Notes under the pieces: generated by a model
The model's input: only the letters and a program-made list of their open reading frames with translations
Told to the model about the DNA's origin: nothing
The model's database searches: none
Shown here: piece by piece, positions 16,289 through 27,204 of the stretch
Layout of the letters: every line of letters begins with the position of its first letter
How positions within the stretch are numbered: the stretch's first letter is position 1
Source: Mucilaginibacter sp.
GTDB taxonomy: Bacteria > Bacteroidota > Bacteroidia > Sphingobacteriales > Sphingobacteriaceae
Direction of reading: 5' to 3'
Length of the DNA stretch: 64,000 nucleotides
Assembly: GCF_028288185.1 (NCBI RefSeq)
Contig: NZ_JAQBOF010000027.1
Span: 232,796-296,795, forward strand
Position numbers and translations under genes: made by a program

Positions 16289-17403
16289 ATTTGTTTTTGA
16301 TACAAACGGTACTTTTTATAAGGATCACCTTTTATGGCTATGATAGCCTCGTTGATCAGCGTGTTATTTTCCAGCGTCCAACCCGCTTCGGCCCATTTAA
16401 GGCCTCTGGCTGTGTAGTTTTTAATTATAGTGCCATATAATACAGCCTCTATACCCATTTTACGATAACCATCAATCACACCTAAGGCATAAATGCGCAG
16501 ACTTTGTATCTTTTTTTTGCCGAATAACAACTTAAATATCCCGGTAGGGAATAAGCGGCCTTTTTTTATGGTTTTAAAAATTTCATTATAATTAAGCAGT
16601 GCCAGACCAAAGGCTACAATTTTCCCATCCTGTTCTGCAACCAGGGCAAAGTCAGGGTCGAGGATCAATTTAAGGTCTTTGGCCAGGTAATCAAATTCTT
16701 CGTCTGTTAGTGGTACAAAGCCGGTGTTTTGATCCCATGCCGAATTATACACCTCGCGCAGTTTAACGGTTTCTTCTTTAAAGTTTTTCAAGTCTACCTT
16801 ACGGATGACGATATTATTGCGTTTTAAACGTTCCTGTAAGGCATTCAATAATCTTACTGATTTATCATCATAATTATTACCATCCCAATGCCAGGCTATC
16901 AAATCCACATCTTTTGCAAAACCAAAGCCTTCAATTAATTGTGCGTAATAAGCCGCGTTGTAGGTTTGCATTAATACCGGCGGACTATCAAAACCCTCAA
17001 CCAATAAACCACATGGCTCATTGGTCGAAAAATTTACCGGCCCTAAAAACTTGCCGGTAATTTCTTCTTTTTTAAGCCAGTCTGTTGCCGTTTTAAATAA
17101 CAAGTTAGCAGTCTCCTGGTCGTTTATACAATCAAAAAATCCAAAAAAACCATCGTTAACCTTATTGTACTCATTATGGGCATTGTTTAATATCGCAGCA
17201 ATACGGCCAACTATTTTATCGCCATCATATGCTAAAAAGCATTGCAGTTTATTGTGTTTATGAAATGGATGCTTGGTTAACAGATCGCGTTGCGCTATAA
17301 ATAATTCGGGAACGTAGTTTGGATCGTCCTTATACAGATCATGCGGGAAATCAATAAATGCGGAAAGCTCGCTTTTTGAATTTACAGGAACTATCTTTTT
17401 CAT
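16285..17403 (-). CDS. bcerS: GNAT-like acyltransferase, probable bacterial ceramide synthase bCerS
   Basis: A 372-residue soluble protein with two GNAT-like halves. It opens with a pattern seen in this family (FIDFPHDLYKDDPNYVPELFIAQRDLL), keeps FLAYDGDKIVGRIAAILN and has a late acyl-CoA-type motif YALGVIDGYRKMGIEAVLYG followed by AEAGWTLENN. Bacterial ceramide synthases described from Caulobacter belong to this GNAT-type group and N-acylate the long-chain base; they are unrelated to eukaryotic ceramide synthases. It overlaps cerR by 4 bases and follows spt after a terminator-like hairpin. The assignment is by family resemblance plus neighbours. Confidence 0.75.
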   Translation of the reverse strand: MKKIVPVNSKSELSAFIDFPHDLYKDDPNYVPELFIAQRDLLTKHPFHKHNKLQCFLAYDGDKIVGRIAAILNNAHNEYNKVNDGFFGFFDCINDQETANLLFKTATDWLKKEEITGKFLGPVNFSTNEPCGLLVEGFDSPPVLMQTYNAAYYAQLIEGFGFAKDVDLIAWHWDGNNYDDKSVRLLNALQERLKRNNIVIRKVDLKNFKEETVKLREVYNSAWDQNTGFVPLTDEEFDYLAKDLKLILDPDFALVAEQDGKIVAFGLALLNYNEIFKTIKKGRLFPTGIFKLLFGKKKIQSLRIYALGVIDGYRKMGIEAVLYGTIIKNYTARGLKWAEAGWTLENNTLINEAIIAIKGDPYKKYRLYQKQI

Positions 17404-17431
17404 GCGGATGGCAAAATTTATTGGCTATATA

Positions 17432-17466
17432 TAAAAAATGCGGCTATCTGTTAAAAATAGCCGCAC
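17432..17466 (-). terminator. intrinsic terminator or attenuator between spt and bcerS
   Basis: A perfect 9-bp stem (TGCGGCTAT at 17439-17447 with ATAGCCGCA at 17457-17465) is followed on the minus strand by TTTTTTAT. It lies 18 bases after the spt stop and about 30 bases before bcerS, so most spt transcripts may end here and the downstream genes may depend on read-through or their own promoter. Confidence 0.75.
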
Positions 17467-17483
17467 CTTATATTGTGTGTTAA

Positions 17484-19048
<1,565 letters not shown>

Positions 19049-20377
19049 ATGAAAAAATTACAATTATTGTTGATAATTAATTTTGCATTAATTTTAAATA
19101 CTACCCCTATTTTTGCTCAAACTGTTACCGATACCATACCGAATATTATAACATTAAAACAAAGTATACTTTTTGCTTTACGCAATCAACCTGTGGTAAG
19201 ACAGGCTTCGATCGATGAGCAGATCAATGAACGCGACATACGTATTGGTTTATCAGGATGGTTGCCGCAATTAAATTCATCAGCAAGTTACAATCATTAT
19301 TTTAAGGGTAGCCCGGTAGCTTCTACCACACCCGGAATTGTATCCGGCATCGATGAGTATTCAAGCTTAGGCTTACAAGCCAGCCAGGTTATCTATAATA
19401 ATGATGTATTGTTAGCGTCAAAAACAGCTAATTACTCCCGGTTATATTATAAGCAAAATGAACAAAGCAGCCAGATCAACGTAGTATCTGATGTGAGTAA
19501 AGCTTTTTTTGATGTGCTGTTATCGCAAAAACAATTAAATATTATTAATGAGGATATAGTACGTTTACAAAGAAGTTTAAAGGATGCTTACAACCGCTAT
19601 CAGGCTGGTGTTGTTGATAAAATAGATTATAAACAAGCTACGATTGCCCTTAATAATGAATTAGCCACCCGCAAGCAAACCGCCGAAACCATTAACAGCA
19701 AGCTGGCTTATTTAAAGCAGATAATGGGCGTTAATCCTAAATACGATATTATATTGTCATATGATTCGACCAGTTACGAAAAGGAAGCTTACATAGATAC
19801 TAATCAAACATTAAATATAAATAACCGCATAGAGTATCAGTTACTACAAACACAAAAAAACCTTAAAAACATTAATGTAGATTATTATCGCTGGGGTTTC
19901 TTACCATCAATATCAGCCATTGGCAATTATAATTTAGTTTATTTAAACAGTCGCTTTTCTGATCTTTACAGTAAGGCTTTCCCCAGCGCTTACGCGGGTC
20001 TGTCATTATCGTTACCTATTTTTCAGGGGACAAGGCGTTTGCAGAATTTAAGCAAAGCCAGGTTACAGGTGCAGCGTACGGATTTGGATATTGTTAATTC
20101 GCAAAACACGATTAACACGGAATATATACAAGCGATGGCCGGCTATAAAAGCAATTACACTAACTGGCAAACGCTTAAACAAAATGTCGACCTTGCAAAA
20201 GATGTTTACAACGTAGTAAGTCTGCAATACCGTGAAGGTGTTAAAACTTATCTTGATGTTATTATTGCGCAATCAGATCTGCGGACATCCGAGTTGAATT
20301 ATTATAATTCGCTTTTTCAGTTACTATCAAGCAAGATTGATCTGAAAAAAGCATTAGGTATGCTTAGCGTCGAATAA
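19049..20377 (+). CDS. TolC-family outer-membrane efflux protein
   Basis: A 442-residue protein beginning at the ATG at 19049 with a signal peptide (MKKLQLLLIINFALIL, then NTTPIFAQ). The ORF can be extended 41 codons upstream, but that segment is not a leader. It has the two TolC/OEP halves with long coiled-coil stretches: LKQSILFALRNQPVVRQASI, FFDVLLSQKQLNIINEDI and later LDVIIAQSDLRTSELNYYNSL. It would form the trimeric outer-membrane channel of the RND system encoded immediately downstream. Confidence 0.92.
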   Translation: MKKLQLLLIINFALILNTTPIFAQTVTDTIPNIITLKQSILFALRNQPVVRQASIDEQINERDIRIGLSGWLPQLNSSASYNHYFKGSPVASTTPGIVSGIDEYSSLGLQASQVIYNNDVLLASKTANYSRLYYKQNEQSSQINVVSDVSKAFFDVLLSQKQLNIINEDIVRLQRSLKDAYNRYQAGVVDKIDYKQATIALNNELATRKQTAETINSKLAYLKQIMGVNPKYDIILSYDSTSYEKEAYIDTNQTLNINNRIEYQLLQTQKNLKNINVDYYRWGFLPSISAIGNYNLVYLNSRFSDLYSKAFPSAYAGLSLSLPIFQGTRRLQNLSKARLQVQRTDLDIVNSQNTINTEYIQAMAGYKSNYTNWQTLKQNVDLAKDVYNVVSLQYREGVKTYLDVIIAQSDLRTSELNYYNSLFQLLSSKIDLKKALGMLSVE

Positions 20378-20448
20378 AAATATTACTAGATAACTACTGT
20401 ATCCCCTGGCAGTTATGATATAACGAACAACAACAATTACCTCCTATA

Positions 20449-21588
20449 ATGAAAAAAAAATCCATTTTTTGGTTAGCTCCAATGGCAATGTTAGCATGGG
20501 CATCATGTAAAGACGATGCAACAAAGCAAGTTGCCCCACCGCCGACACCCGTAAATATTACCGAAGCTAAAACCGGCGATGCGGTTTATTACGATCAATA
20601 CCAGGCAACGGTAGTATCATTAAATAATGTGGAGCTGCGCAGTCAGGTATCTGGTTTTATAACCGGTATATTTTTTAAAGAGGGCGATGTTGTTACCAAA
20701 GGTAAACCGCTTTATGAAATTGACAGGCGCAAGTTTCAAGATGCCCTGGTGCAAGCGCAAGCTAATTTAGCCAATGCCAATGCTAATTTAACTAAAGCTC
20801 AAAAAGATGTTGACCGATACAATATGTTATTAAAAAACGACGCGGTTGCACGCCAAACAGTTGACCAGGCGACTGCTGTTTATGAAACAAGCAGGGGCCA
20901 GGTGGCGGTTGCTAAGGCAGCTGTCGCATCTGCCAAAACAGATCTTTCTTACGCTACCATTACAGCGCCGGTTACCGGTCGTATTGGTATATCGCAAGTT
21001 AGATTAGGTTCGCAGATTAGTGCTGGAACTACCTTATTAAATACAGTATCAAGCGAAAACCCAATAGGTGTTGATGTGGTAATTAATGAGCAGGACATTA
21101 ACCGTTTTTATGATCTCCAAAAAAACAATACTGATTCTACATTTAGATTGCAGCTATCTGATGGGGTTACAATCTACAACGAACCAGGTAAAATTTTAGC
21201 TATCGACAGGGGGGTTAACAACCAAACCGGCTCAATTAGAGTTAGGGTACAATTCCCTAATCAGCAAGCCTTATTAAAGGATGGCATGAGTGGTGTACTT
21301 AGGGTATTGAATAATAAATCGGGCGACCGGGTAATTATACCATACAGAGCTGTTACCGAGCAAATGGGCGAGTTTTTTGTATTTGTAACCAAGGATACTA
21401 CTATGGCCGCTAAAAAGGATACCATTGCCTTGCAACGTAAAGTAACCCTGGGGCCTCGCTTAAATGATAAGGTAGTAATAATGTTGGGTATTAAACCAGG
21501 TGATATGATTATTACAGACGGTTTTCAACGTTTGCGCGATAGTGGCATGGTTACAACAGGTGCGGCACCGATGCCTGCAAAAAAATAA
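20449..21588 (+). CDS. RND efflux periplasmic adaptor (membrane fusion protein)
   Basis: A 379-residue lipoprotein (leader ending WASCKDD). Family features are the lipoyl/barrel-sandwich segment VELRSQVSGFITGIFFKEGDVV, a coiled-coil hairpin (LVQAQANLANANANLTKAQ ... RGQVAVAKAAVASAKTDL), and SYATITAPVTGRIG. It links the inner-membrane pump to the TolC-type channel. It starts 71 bases after the channel gene and ends 27 bases before the pump gene; the three form one operon. The C-terminal APMPAKK is a short flexible end. Confidence 0.93.
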   Translation: MKKKSIFWLAPMAMLAWASCKDDATKQVAPPPTPVNITEAKTGDAVYYDQYQATVVSLNNVELRSQVSGFITGIFFKEGDVVTKGKPLYEIDRRKFQDALVQAQANLANANANLTKAQKDVDRYNMLLKNDAVARQTVDQATAVYETSRGQVAVAKAAVASAKTDLSYATITAPVTGRIGISQVRLGSQISAGTTLLNTVSSENPIGVDVVINEQDINRFYDLQKNNTDSTFRLQLSDGVTIYNEPGKILAIDRGVNNQTGSIRVRVQFPNQQALLKDGMSGVLRVLNNKSGDRVIIPYRAVTEQMGEFFVFVTKDTTMAAKKDTIALQRKVTLGPRLNDKVVIMLGIKPGDMIITDGFQRLRDSGMVTTGAAPMPAKK

Positions 21589-21615
21589 TTACGGGTACTT
21601 TAAATACATTTTTAG

Positions 21616-24600
21616 ATGATCGCAGAGACCTTTATAAAAAGACCCGTTACCGCAATTGTTATTTCGATAGTAATTGTGATAGTTGGTATTTTGGCTATAA
21701 CCAGTTTACCAATTGGGCAATACCCCGAAATTACCCCGCCAACAGTTACAATAACAGGTAACTACACAGGCGCGGATGCGCTTACGGTTGAGCAAACCGT
21801 AGCCACCCCAATTGAAAGCCAGGTTAACGGCACACCGGGTATGACTTACCTGCAAAGTAATAGTACTAATAACGGTGCATTAAGCATGACCGCCAATTTT
21901 GAAGTAGGTACCGATATTAACATAGCCGCGCTTGATGTACAAAACCGTGTTGGTATTGCTACACCAACACTGCCGCAAGAGGTGCAGCGTTTGGGCCTTA
22001 CAGTCCGCAAAAAAAATCCGAGTATATTAATGCTGGTGGCAATCTATTCGCCAACCGGGGTTCATAACGTTACCTTTTTAGATAACTATGCCAACGTATT
22101 TATAAAGGATGCCTTATTACGTGCCAAGGGTGTTGGTGACGTGGTATCACGTGCGGATGATTTTAGTATGCGTATTTGGCTAAAGCCGGATAAGTTGGCT
22201 GCATTAGGTATGACCCCCGCCGATGTAACTGCCGCGCTTAATGAGCAGAACGCGCAAGTTGCCGCTGGTACCGTAGGTGCCACCCCCCAACAGCATGGAC
22301 AAACCTTTGAATACTCTGTATTGGTAAAGGGCCGTTTAGCCAAGCCGGAAGAGTTTGGTAATGTGATTGTTCGTACACAGCCCGGTACAGGCGCGGTGGT
22401 GCATTTAAAAGATGTTGCCCGTATTGAGTTAGGTAAGTTTAACTATGCCGGTAACTCATTTGTTGATGGTAAACGGTCATCATATCTTTTAGTTTACCAG
22501 GCTCCAAATAGCAACGCGGTTGAAACTGCTGATGCTGTATATGCTACGATGACTGAGTTGAAAAAATCTTTTCCGGCAGGTATTGACTATGTGGTACCGT
22601 TTGAGGCTGTTACTGTAGTAAAGGTATCCATACATGAGGTTATTCAAACATTAGTTATCGCATTGATACTGGTTATTATCGTGGTGTTTTTATTCCTGCA
22701 AAGCTGGCGTACAACATTAATCCCGGTATTGGCTATTCCGGTATCTATTATAGGAACGTTTATATTCTTTATACCTCTGCACTTTACTATTAACACACTT
22801 ACGCTGTTTGGCTTTGTGCTGGCAATTGGTATTGTGGTTGATGATGCCATTGTGGTAGTAGAAGCCGTACAGCATTATATGGACGAGAAAGGTATGTCGC
22901 CGGCTGATGCGACTTTACACGCCATGCGTGATATATCGGCACCGGTAATTGCCATCGCGTTAATATTGGCCGCGGTGTTTGTGCCGGTAGGTTTTATACC
23001 GGGTATTGTGGGTAGGTTATACCAGCAGTTTGCAATAACTATAGCTATATCTGTATTGATCTCGGCATTTGTGGCTTTATCATTAACACCGGCTTTATGT
23101 ACGCTATTACTTAAACCCCATAAGCTGGATAAAAAATCTAAAGGGCTTGATAAATTCTTCTTTAAATTTAATAGCTGGTTTGAGCGTGTCACAGGTAAAT
23201 ACCATAATGGAGTTCATCTAGGGATAAAAAATTCCAAATTTGTTATTATCGTACTGGTCTGTATTGTTATGGGCACTATCCTGCTCTTTAAAAAAAAACC
23301 TACCGGTTTTATACCAATTGAAGACGAAGGCCGTATTTATATTACTTATGATCTGCCCGAAGGTTCATCAACCGAGCGCACAGTAGCCTTGTTACATACC
23401 ATGATGGATACGCTTAATAAGATACCCGAAGTAGCTCATTACGCTGCCTTGGGGGGATTAAACGTGGTTAGCTTTGCCTCCAAATCAAACAGCGCTACCA
23501 TATTTGTACAGCTAAAAAAATGGGATGAACGTAAATTAACATCATTACAATTAAAAGATAAACTGGATAAAAAACTAGCTATTTTTAAAGAAGCCAACGT
23601 AAAAGTTATAACTCCGCCGGCAATACCTGGCTTGGGTAGCACGGCCGGTTTTTCTTTTATGTTAGAAGAAAAACAAGCTGGAGGTGATATAAAAAACTTT
23701 GAAGCCGTACTAAATAACTTCATTGCCGCATTAGCCAAACGGCCAGAGATAGGCAAGGGCAAGCAAGGGCCATATTCTTTCTTTACCGCCAAAACACCGG
23801 CTTATCAGTTGACTATTGACCGTGAAAAAGCTAAGCGACTTGGCGTACAATTGTCAGATGTTAATAATGCCCTGCAAACCTATATGGGGAGTGCTTATAT
23901 AAATGACTTTACCATTTATGGTCGTAATTTTAGGGTACTGGCGCAAGCTGATACCAATTACCGTACCAATATGGATAATTTGGGGCAGTACTTTGTGCGT
24001 AATTCGGCAGGAGGGATGGTACCGTTAAGTACCATAACCTCGTACAAAATGATAGAGAATGCACCGTTGATATCACATTATAATCTATTCAGATCTGCCG
24101 AAGTAGGTGGCAGCCCGGCCGAAGGATATAGTAGTGGTGATGCCTTAAATGCGTTAGAAGAAGTTGCCGCACAAAATCTGCCACAAGGTTTTGGCTATGA
24201 GTTTTCGGGTTTAAGTCGCGAGGAAAAATTATCCGGCTCTAAAACTGTTTACATTTTTGCTTTATCTATTTGCTTTGTGTTTTTATTCCTGGCCGCATTG
24301 TATGAGAGCTGGTCGGTGCCGTTCTCGGTTTTGTTAGCCGTACCATTGGGTGCATTCGGGGCCATATTGTTCCTCTCGTTTAATAAATCGTTAGCTGATA
24401 ATATTTACGCGCAAATAGGTTTAATAACACTCATTGGTTTGGCGGCCAAAAATGCCATCCTGATAGTAGAGTTTGCCAAAGAACGGGTAGATGCGGGTAT
24501 GGAATTAGAGAAAGCCACATTAGAAGCTGTTAAGCTGCGTTTACGGCCTATCATCATGACATCGCTTGCCTTTATATTGGGTGTCGCGCCATTGCTATTT

Positions 24601-24792
24601 GCATCGGGTGCGGGTGCCGAGGCTCGTAAAACATTGGGATTTACCGTATTTGGCGGTATGCTTGCCGCGACATCACTGGCTATATTTATAGTGCCGGTGC
24701 TGTTTTTTCTGATTACACGCTTTGCTTACGGGAAAGAGAAACTGGCCGAATTGCAGAAAAACTACAAAGAAGATCCGGAAGTACTGCATTAA
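21616..24792 (+). CDS. RND multidrug efflux permease (HAE1/AcrB type)
   Basis: A 1058-residue inner-membrane proton antiporter, full length for the family. It starts MIAETFIKRPVTAIVISIVI (helix 1), has the large periplasmic porter loops, the proton-relay aspartates in GIVVDDAIVVVEAV (helix 4), and a second six-helix bundle with GLAAKNAILIVEFAKE and RPIIMTSLAFILGVAPL near the end. It belongs to the hydrophobe/amphiphile exporter group that extrudes drugs, dyes and detergents together with the two preceding gene products. No local regulator gene is present. Confidence 0.95.
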   Translation: MIAETFIKRPVTAIVISIVIVIVGILAITSLPIGQYPEITPPTVTITGNYTGADALTVEQTVATPIESQVNGTPGMTYLQSNSTNNGALSMTANFEVGTDINIAALDVQNRVGIATPTLPQEVQRLGLTVRKKNPSILMLVAIYSPTGVHNVTFLDNYANVFIKDALLRAKGVGDVVSRADDFSMRIWLKPDKLAALGMTPADVTAALNEQNAQVAAGTVGATPQQHGQTFEYSVLVKGRLAKPEEFGNVIVRTQPGTGAVVHLKDVARIELGKFNYAGNSFVDGKRSSYLLVYQAPNSNAVETADAVYATMTELKKSFPAGIDYVVPFEAVTVVKVSIHEVIQTLVIALILVIIVVFLFLQSWRTTLIPVLAIPVSIIGTFIFFIPLHFTINTLTLFGFVLAIGIVVDDAIVVVEAVQHYMDEKGMSPADATLHAMRDISAPVIAIALILAAVFVPVGFIPGIVGRLYQQFAITIAISVLISAFVALSLTPALCTLLLKPHKLDKKSKGLDKFFFKFNSWFERVTGKYHNGVHLGIKNSKFVIIVLVCIVMGTILLFKKKPTGFIPIEDEGRIYITYDLPEGSSTERTVALLHTMMDTLNKIPEVAHYAALGGLNVVSFASKSNSATIFVQLKKWDERKLTSLQLKDKLDKKLAIFKEANVKVITPPAIPGLGSTAGFSFMLEEKQAGGDIKNFEAVLNNFIAALAKRPEIGKGKQGPYSFFTAKTPAYQLTIDREKAKRLGVQLSDVNNALQTYMGSAYINDFTIYGRNFRVLAQADTNYRTNMDNLGQYFVRNSAGGMVPLSTITSYKMIENAPLISHYNLFRSAEVGGSPAEGYSSGDALNALEEVAAQNLPQGFGYEFSGLSREEKLSGSKTVYIFALSICFVFLFLAALYESWSVPFSVLLAVPLGAFGAILFLSFNKSLADNIYAQIGLITLIGLAAKNAILIVEFAKERVDAGMELEKATLEAVKLRLRPIIMTSLAFILGVAPLLFASGAGAEARKTLGFTVFGGMLAATSLAIFIVPVLFFLITRFAYGKEKLAELQKNYKEDPEVLH

Positions 24793-24806
24793 TATTTATT
24801 CCATAA

Positions 24807-24849
24807 AAACAAAAAACGCTCTTGGTATTATCAAGAGCGTTTTTTGTTT
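24807..24849 (+). terminator. Rho-independent terminator of the RND operon
   Basis: A 14-bp stem AAAAAACGCTCTTG (24811-24824) pairs with CAAGAGCGTTTTTT across a 7-base loop and ends in T residues. It lies 15 bases after the pump stop codon. Confidence 0.92.
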
Positions 24850-25218
24850 ACTATACCACTTTTTTATTGCGATGGTAATGTTTTTGTATAGATATTGGTA
24901 CAGTTTACCGGTATTTGTTAGATTATTCAAGGCATAAAAAGTCACCTGGGTTTAATGGTAAAACAAGTTTAAAACTTAAATCGCCCCTATATTTTAACAT
25001 TATTTTAATATAGATGCAGATATGAATTATTAAACTATTGCAACTCATTATCAGCCTTTAAGCAACTAACAATTGTTAATAACTACGTTAGTTTTTCTGT
25101 ATAAACCTTCCTCTTTAAATGTTAAATAATTAAAAAACCGGCATACTGGCAAAGTATTTGTTTAAGTGCAGTTATAATAATTTATCTATTTACTTATTTA
25201 CTAAAGAGAATCACAACA
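24850..25218. other. 369-base intergenic region upstream of the porin-like gene
   Basis: AT-rich sequence between the RND terminator and the beta-barrel gene. No convincing ORF, RNA or repeat was found. It should contain the barrel gene promoter; a weak sigma-54-like pattern at about 25149-25165 was considered and not accepted. Confidence 0.4.
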
Positions 25219-25752
25219 ATGAAAAAGTTAACAAAATTAGCAGCTGCAGCATTAACGGGTGTGGCACTATTAATCGGAACAAATGTAAACGCGCAAACTA
25301 CTCCATCTAGTAAATTGCGTTTTGGTATAGGACTAGAAGCAGGTGCACCAACAGGAAATGCACACACGACCTCAAATTTTGAATTAGGCGGTACCGGACG
25401 TTTACAATACGGAACTAGCGACCATTTTGCTTTAACCCTTACATCAGGTTATTATAATTTCTTCGGAAAAGATTATACAGTAGGTACTGCTACAATTAAT
25501 GGCCCAAGCTATGGCTTAGTACCGGTAAAAGTTGGTTTGAAAGCTTTCTTTTCTAACAATGTATATTTTTCAGCAGAAGCTGGTGCAGGTTTTGAAACAA
25601 AAGGTTCTAAAAACACTAAGTTGATCTTAGCTCCGGGTTTAGGTTGGGCTAACAGTAAATGGGATGTCGGTGTACGTTACGAAGACTTCTCTGGCCAAAG
25701 CAATAGCTACGGCTTAGTAGGCTTACGTTTAGCTTATGGATTTGAATTGTAA
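25219..25752 (+). CDS. small outer-membrane beta-barrel protein
   Basis: A 177-residue exported protein with a clear signal peptide (MKKLTKLAAAALTGVALLIG, cleavage after NVNA). The mature part is made of alternating beta strands (LRFGIGLEAG, GGTGRLQYG, FALTLTSGYYNF, VKVGLKAFFSNNVYFSAEAG, WDVGVRYEDF) and ends in LRLAYGFEL, the pattern of an eight-stranded OmpA/OmpW-like barrel with no peptidoglycan-binding domain. The function is unknown; such proteins are often abundant structural or stress porins. It has a strong hairpin after it and its own long leader region. Confidence 0.8.
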   Translation: MKKLTKLAAAALTGVALLIGTNVNAQTTPSSKLRFGIGLEAGAPTGNAHTTSNFELGGTGRLQYGTSDHFALTLTSGYYNFFGKDYTVGTATINGPSYGLVPVKVGLKAFFSNNVYFSAEAGAGFETKGSKNTKLILAPGLGWANSKWDVGVRYEDFSGQSNSYGLVGLRLAYGFEL

Positions 25753-25760
25753 TTACAATA

Positions 25761-25797
25761 AGCAAATATCCCCCACCAAATGTGGGGGATATTTGCT
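25761..25797 (+). terminator. hairpin after the beta-barrel gene
   Basis: A perfect 16-bp stem (25761-25776 with 25782-25797) with a 5-base loop, eight bases after the stop codon. The downstream T run is weak, so it may act as a terminator or as an mRNA-stabilising 3' hairpin. Confidence 0.75.
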
Positions 25798-25865
25798 TTA
25801 ACCCCTGAAAGGGTTTTTGAATAAATATTTATTAAGGTTGGTGGATTTAACCATTGACATACACC

Positions 25866-25900
25866 AAAAACACCCCTCCCGTTAGGAAGAGGTGTTTTTT
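25866..25900 (-). terminator. terminator of rnpB (possibly bidirectional)
   Basis: AAAAACACC and GGTGTTTTT frame a G/C-rich stem with G-U pairs. On the minus strand it follows the 3' end of the RNase P RNA by a few bases and ends in TTTTT. On the plus strand it would also work. Confidence 0.7.
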
Positions 25901-25904
25901 AATC

Positions 25905-26281
25905 AGCAGCAAATCTGTAAGCCGGGTTCTGTATTGCCGAATGGCAATTTCTATCATTAATCTGGTCCTGTCATTGCTGACAGGCTTAAACAACCTACCC
26001 ATCACGACGGCCCTGATTACTCAAGGCAGGGAGCGAGCCGCCCCACTTTCGTGACCTATTTGGTTTTTCAACTCCTGAGGTTTACCGCGATCCCGATCGC
26101 CCGGAAAAGCCGTGAGCTCTTACCTCACGTTTTCACCCTTACCTTTGCAGGCGGTTTATTTTCTGTGGCACTTGCTGTCGCCCGATGCGGGCGCCTTCCC
26201 GTTAGGAAGCAGGATGCTCTATGTTGCCCGGACTTTCCTCCGCTTTAGCCGTAGGCCAAAGCAGCGATAGAACGTTTTGCA
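25905..26281 (-). ncRNA. rnpB: RNase P RNA (rnpB)
   Basis: On the minus strand the universally conserved 5' core GAGGAAAGTCCGGGCAAC lies near 26225-26250 and the matching 3' core ACAGAACCCGGCTTA near 25920-25935. In between are the expected conserved patches, including GTAAACCTC and the P4-type pairing. The ends were set from a P1-like pairing (GCAAAAC at the 5' end with GATTTGC near 25909-25915) and from the promoter just upstream. The length of about 377 bases suits bacterial type A. It is the catalytic RNA that trims tRNA 5' leaders. ORFs read on the plus strand here are spurious. Confidence 0.93.
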
Positions 26282-26284
26282 GCG

Positions 26285-26312
26285 TAAAGGTAGGTATTTA
26301 GTCACGAAGCAA
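26285..26312 (-). promoter_or_regulatory. promoter of rnpB
   Basis: On the minus strand TTG (26310-26312) is followed 17 bases later by TACCTTTA (26285-26292), one base off TAnnTTTG. The predicted start point falls at about 26280, the independently placed RNA 5' end. Confidence 0.5.
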
Positions 26313-26319
26313 TGTTGGT

Positions 26320-26772
26320 TTAATTAAAACTGCGTAAATAATCTTCTAGATCTGATAGTAATCTATTTTCTTGGAATCGATATACCAACCAAAACCAAAT
26401 CAAAACTACCGGAAATATGAAATTTGTCCATAAAGGGACATTGACATTACCGAATGCTTCATATAGAATAAATACAAACCAAAAAAAGCCAATAAGTTTT
26501 AATTCTATTCTCGTTCTGGTTGAAAGAACGACATTAACCTTAGATTCATTAATAGAAGTAAATGAACCATATATCTTTATCCCATCCACAAAAAACTCTG
26601 CTCCACTCAATGTTCCTACTGAATAATCAGACAGAAATTTATATCTATAACTATCAGTTTTTGATATAGAAAAGTCATAATCCGGACTTAACGATAATTT
26701 ATTATTAGCTGTTTCAATAGAACAATTAATATCAAATTGTTTATGTATTAGAAATCTGCTTAACCAACTCAT
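26320..26772 (-). CDS. hypothetical membrane protein, 150 aa
   Basis: Not recognised. A soluble beta-rich N-terminal part (NNKLSLSPDYDFSIS, LSGAEFFVDGIKIYGSF) is followed by two membrane helices, about residues 94-106 (IGFFWFVFILYEAF) and 115-132 (NFIFPVVLIWFWLVYRF), and a short acidic C-terminus. The layout resembles small YcxB-like proteins, but sequence support is weak. It begins 12 bases after the cytochrome c gene on the same strand and may be the last gene of that operon. Confidence 0.6.
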   Translation of the reverse strand: MSWLSRFLIHKQFDINCSIETANNKLSLSPDYDFSISKTDSYRYKFLSDYSVGTLSGAEFFVDGIKIYGSFTSINESKVNVVLSTRTRIELKLIGFFWFVFILYEAFGNVNVPLWTNFIFPVVLIWFWLVYRFQENRLLSDLEDYLRSFN

Positions 26773-26784
26773 TTGATAAGGTTT

Positions 26785-27204
26785 TTATTTACATTTTGTC
26801 AAATCATCATCAATCATTTGCGCCGTAACAATCCCCATTTTATTACCGAAAGAATTGGTTATATATGTCAGAACCTCGGCTATTTCAATAGGGGACATGT
26901 CCATTGCAGGCATATCGCCTTCGAATGGTTTTTTGTTGATGATTAGGAGCTTGCCTTTTAGTCCGTATTTAACGATGCAGGGTAGTATGGCTTTATTGGC
27001 TATTAGGTAAACGGAGTCGGTAAGTGCAGGCATTAGAGCTGATAAACCCTGCCCATCCTTACCATGACAATTTTGACATTTGTTTTGATAGATAATACTG
27101 CCAATAGAATAATACCTGGCAAGAATTATCTGGTCATCGCTCTGGCAGGAGTAAAGCAATATGGCCATCAACAAGCCTATGCCCGATATTACTTTTAATT
27201 TCAT
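26785..27204 (-). CDS. class I c-type cytochrome, lipoprotein
   Basis: A 139-residue protein with a lipoprotein leader (MKLKVISGIGLLMAILLYSC). Haem is bound by CQNCH (about residue 46), and the sixth ligand is probably the Met in GDMPAMDMSP. The pattern GKDGQGLSALMPALTDS is typical of single-haem cytochromes in Bacteroidota. It probably works as an electron carrier on the periplasmic side of the membrane. Its start overlaps the SCO stop by 4 bases, so the pair is translationally coupled. Confidence 0.88.
   Translation of the reverse strand: MKLKVISGIGLLMAILLYSCQSDDQIILARYYSIGSIIYQNKCQNCHGKDGQGLSALMPALTDSVYLIANKAILPCIVKYGLKGKLLIINKKPFEGDMPAMDMSPIEIAEVLTYITNSFGNKMGIVTAQMIDDDLTKCK

Noticed and set aside
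25149..25165. Sigma-54-like pattern TGGCAA-N5-TTGTT before the beta-barrel gene.
   Set aside because: Several consensus positions are wrong, and no sigma-54 activator or NtrC-type gene is nearby; likely chance.
25854..26248. Two plus-strand ORFs of 65-66 codons.
   Set aside because: They lie antisense to the RNase P RNA, whose conserved core explains the sequence.
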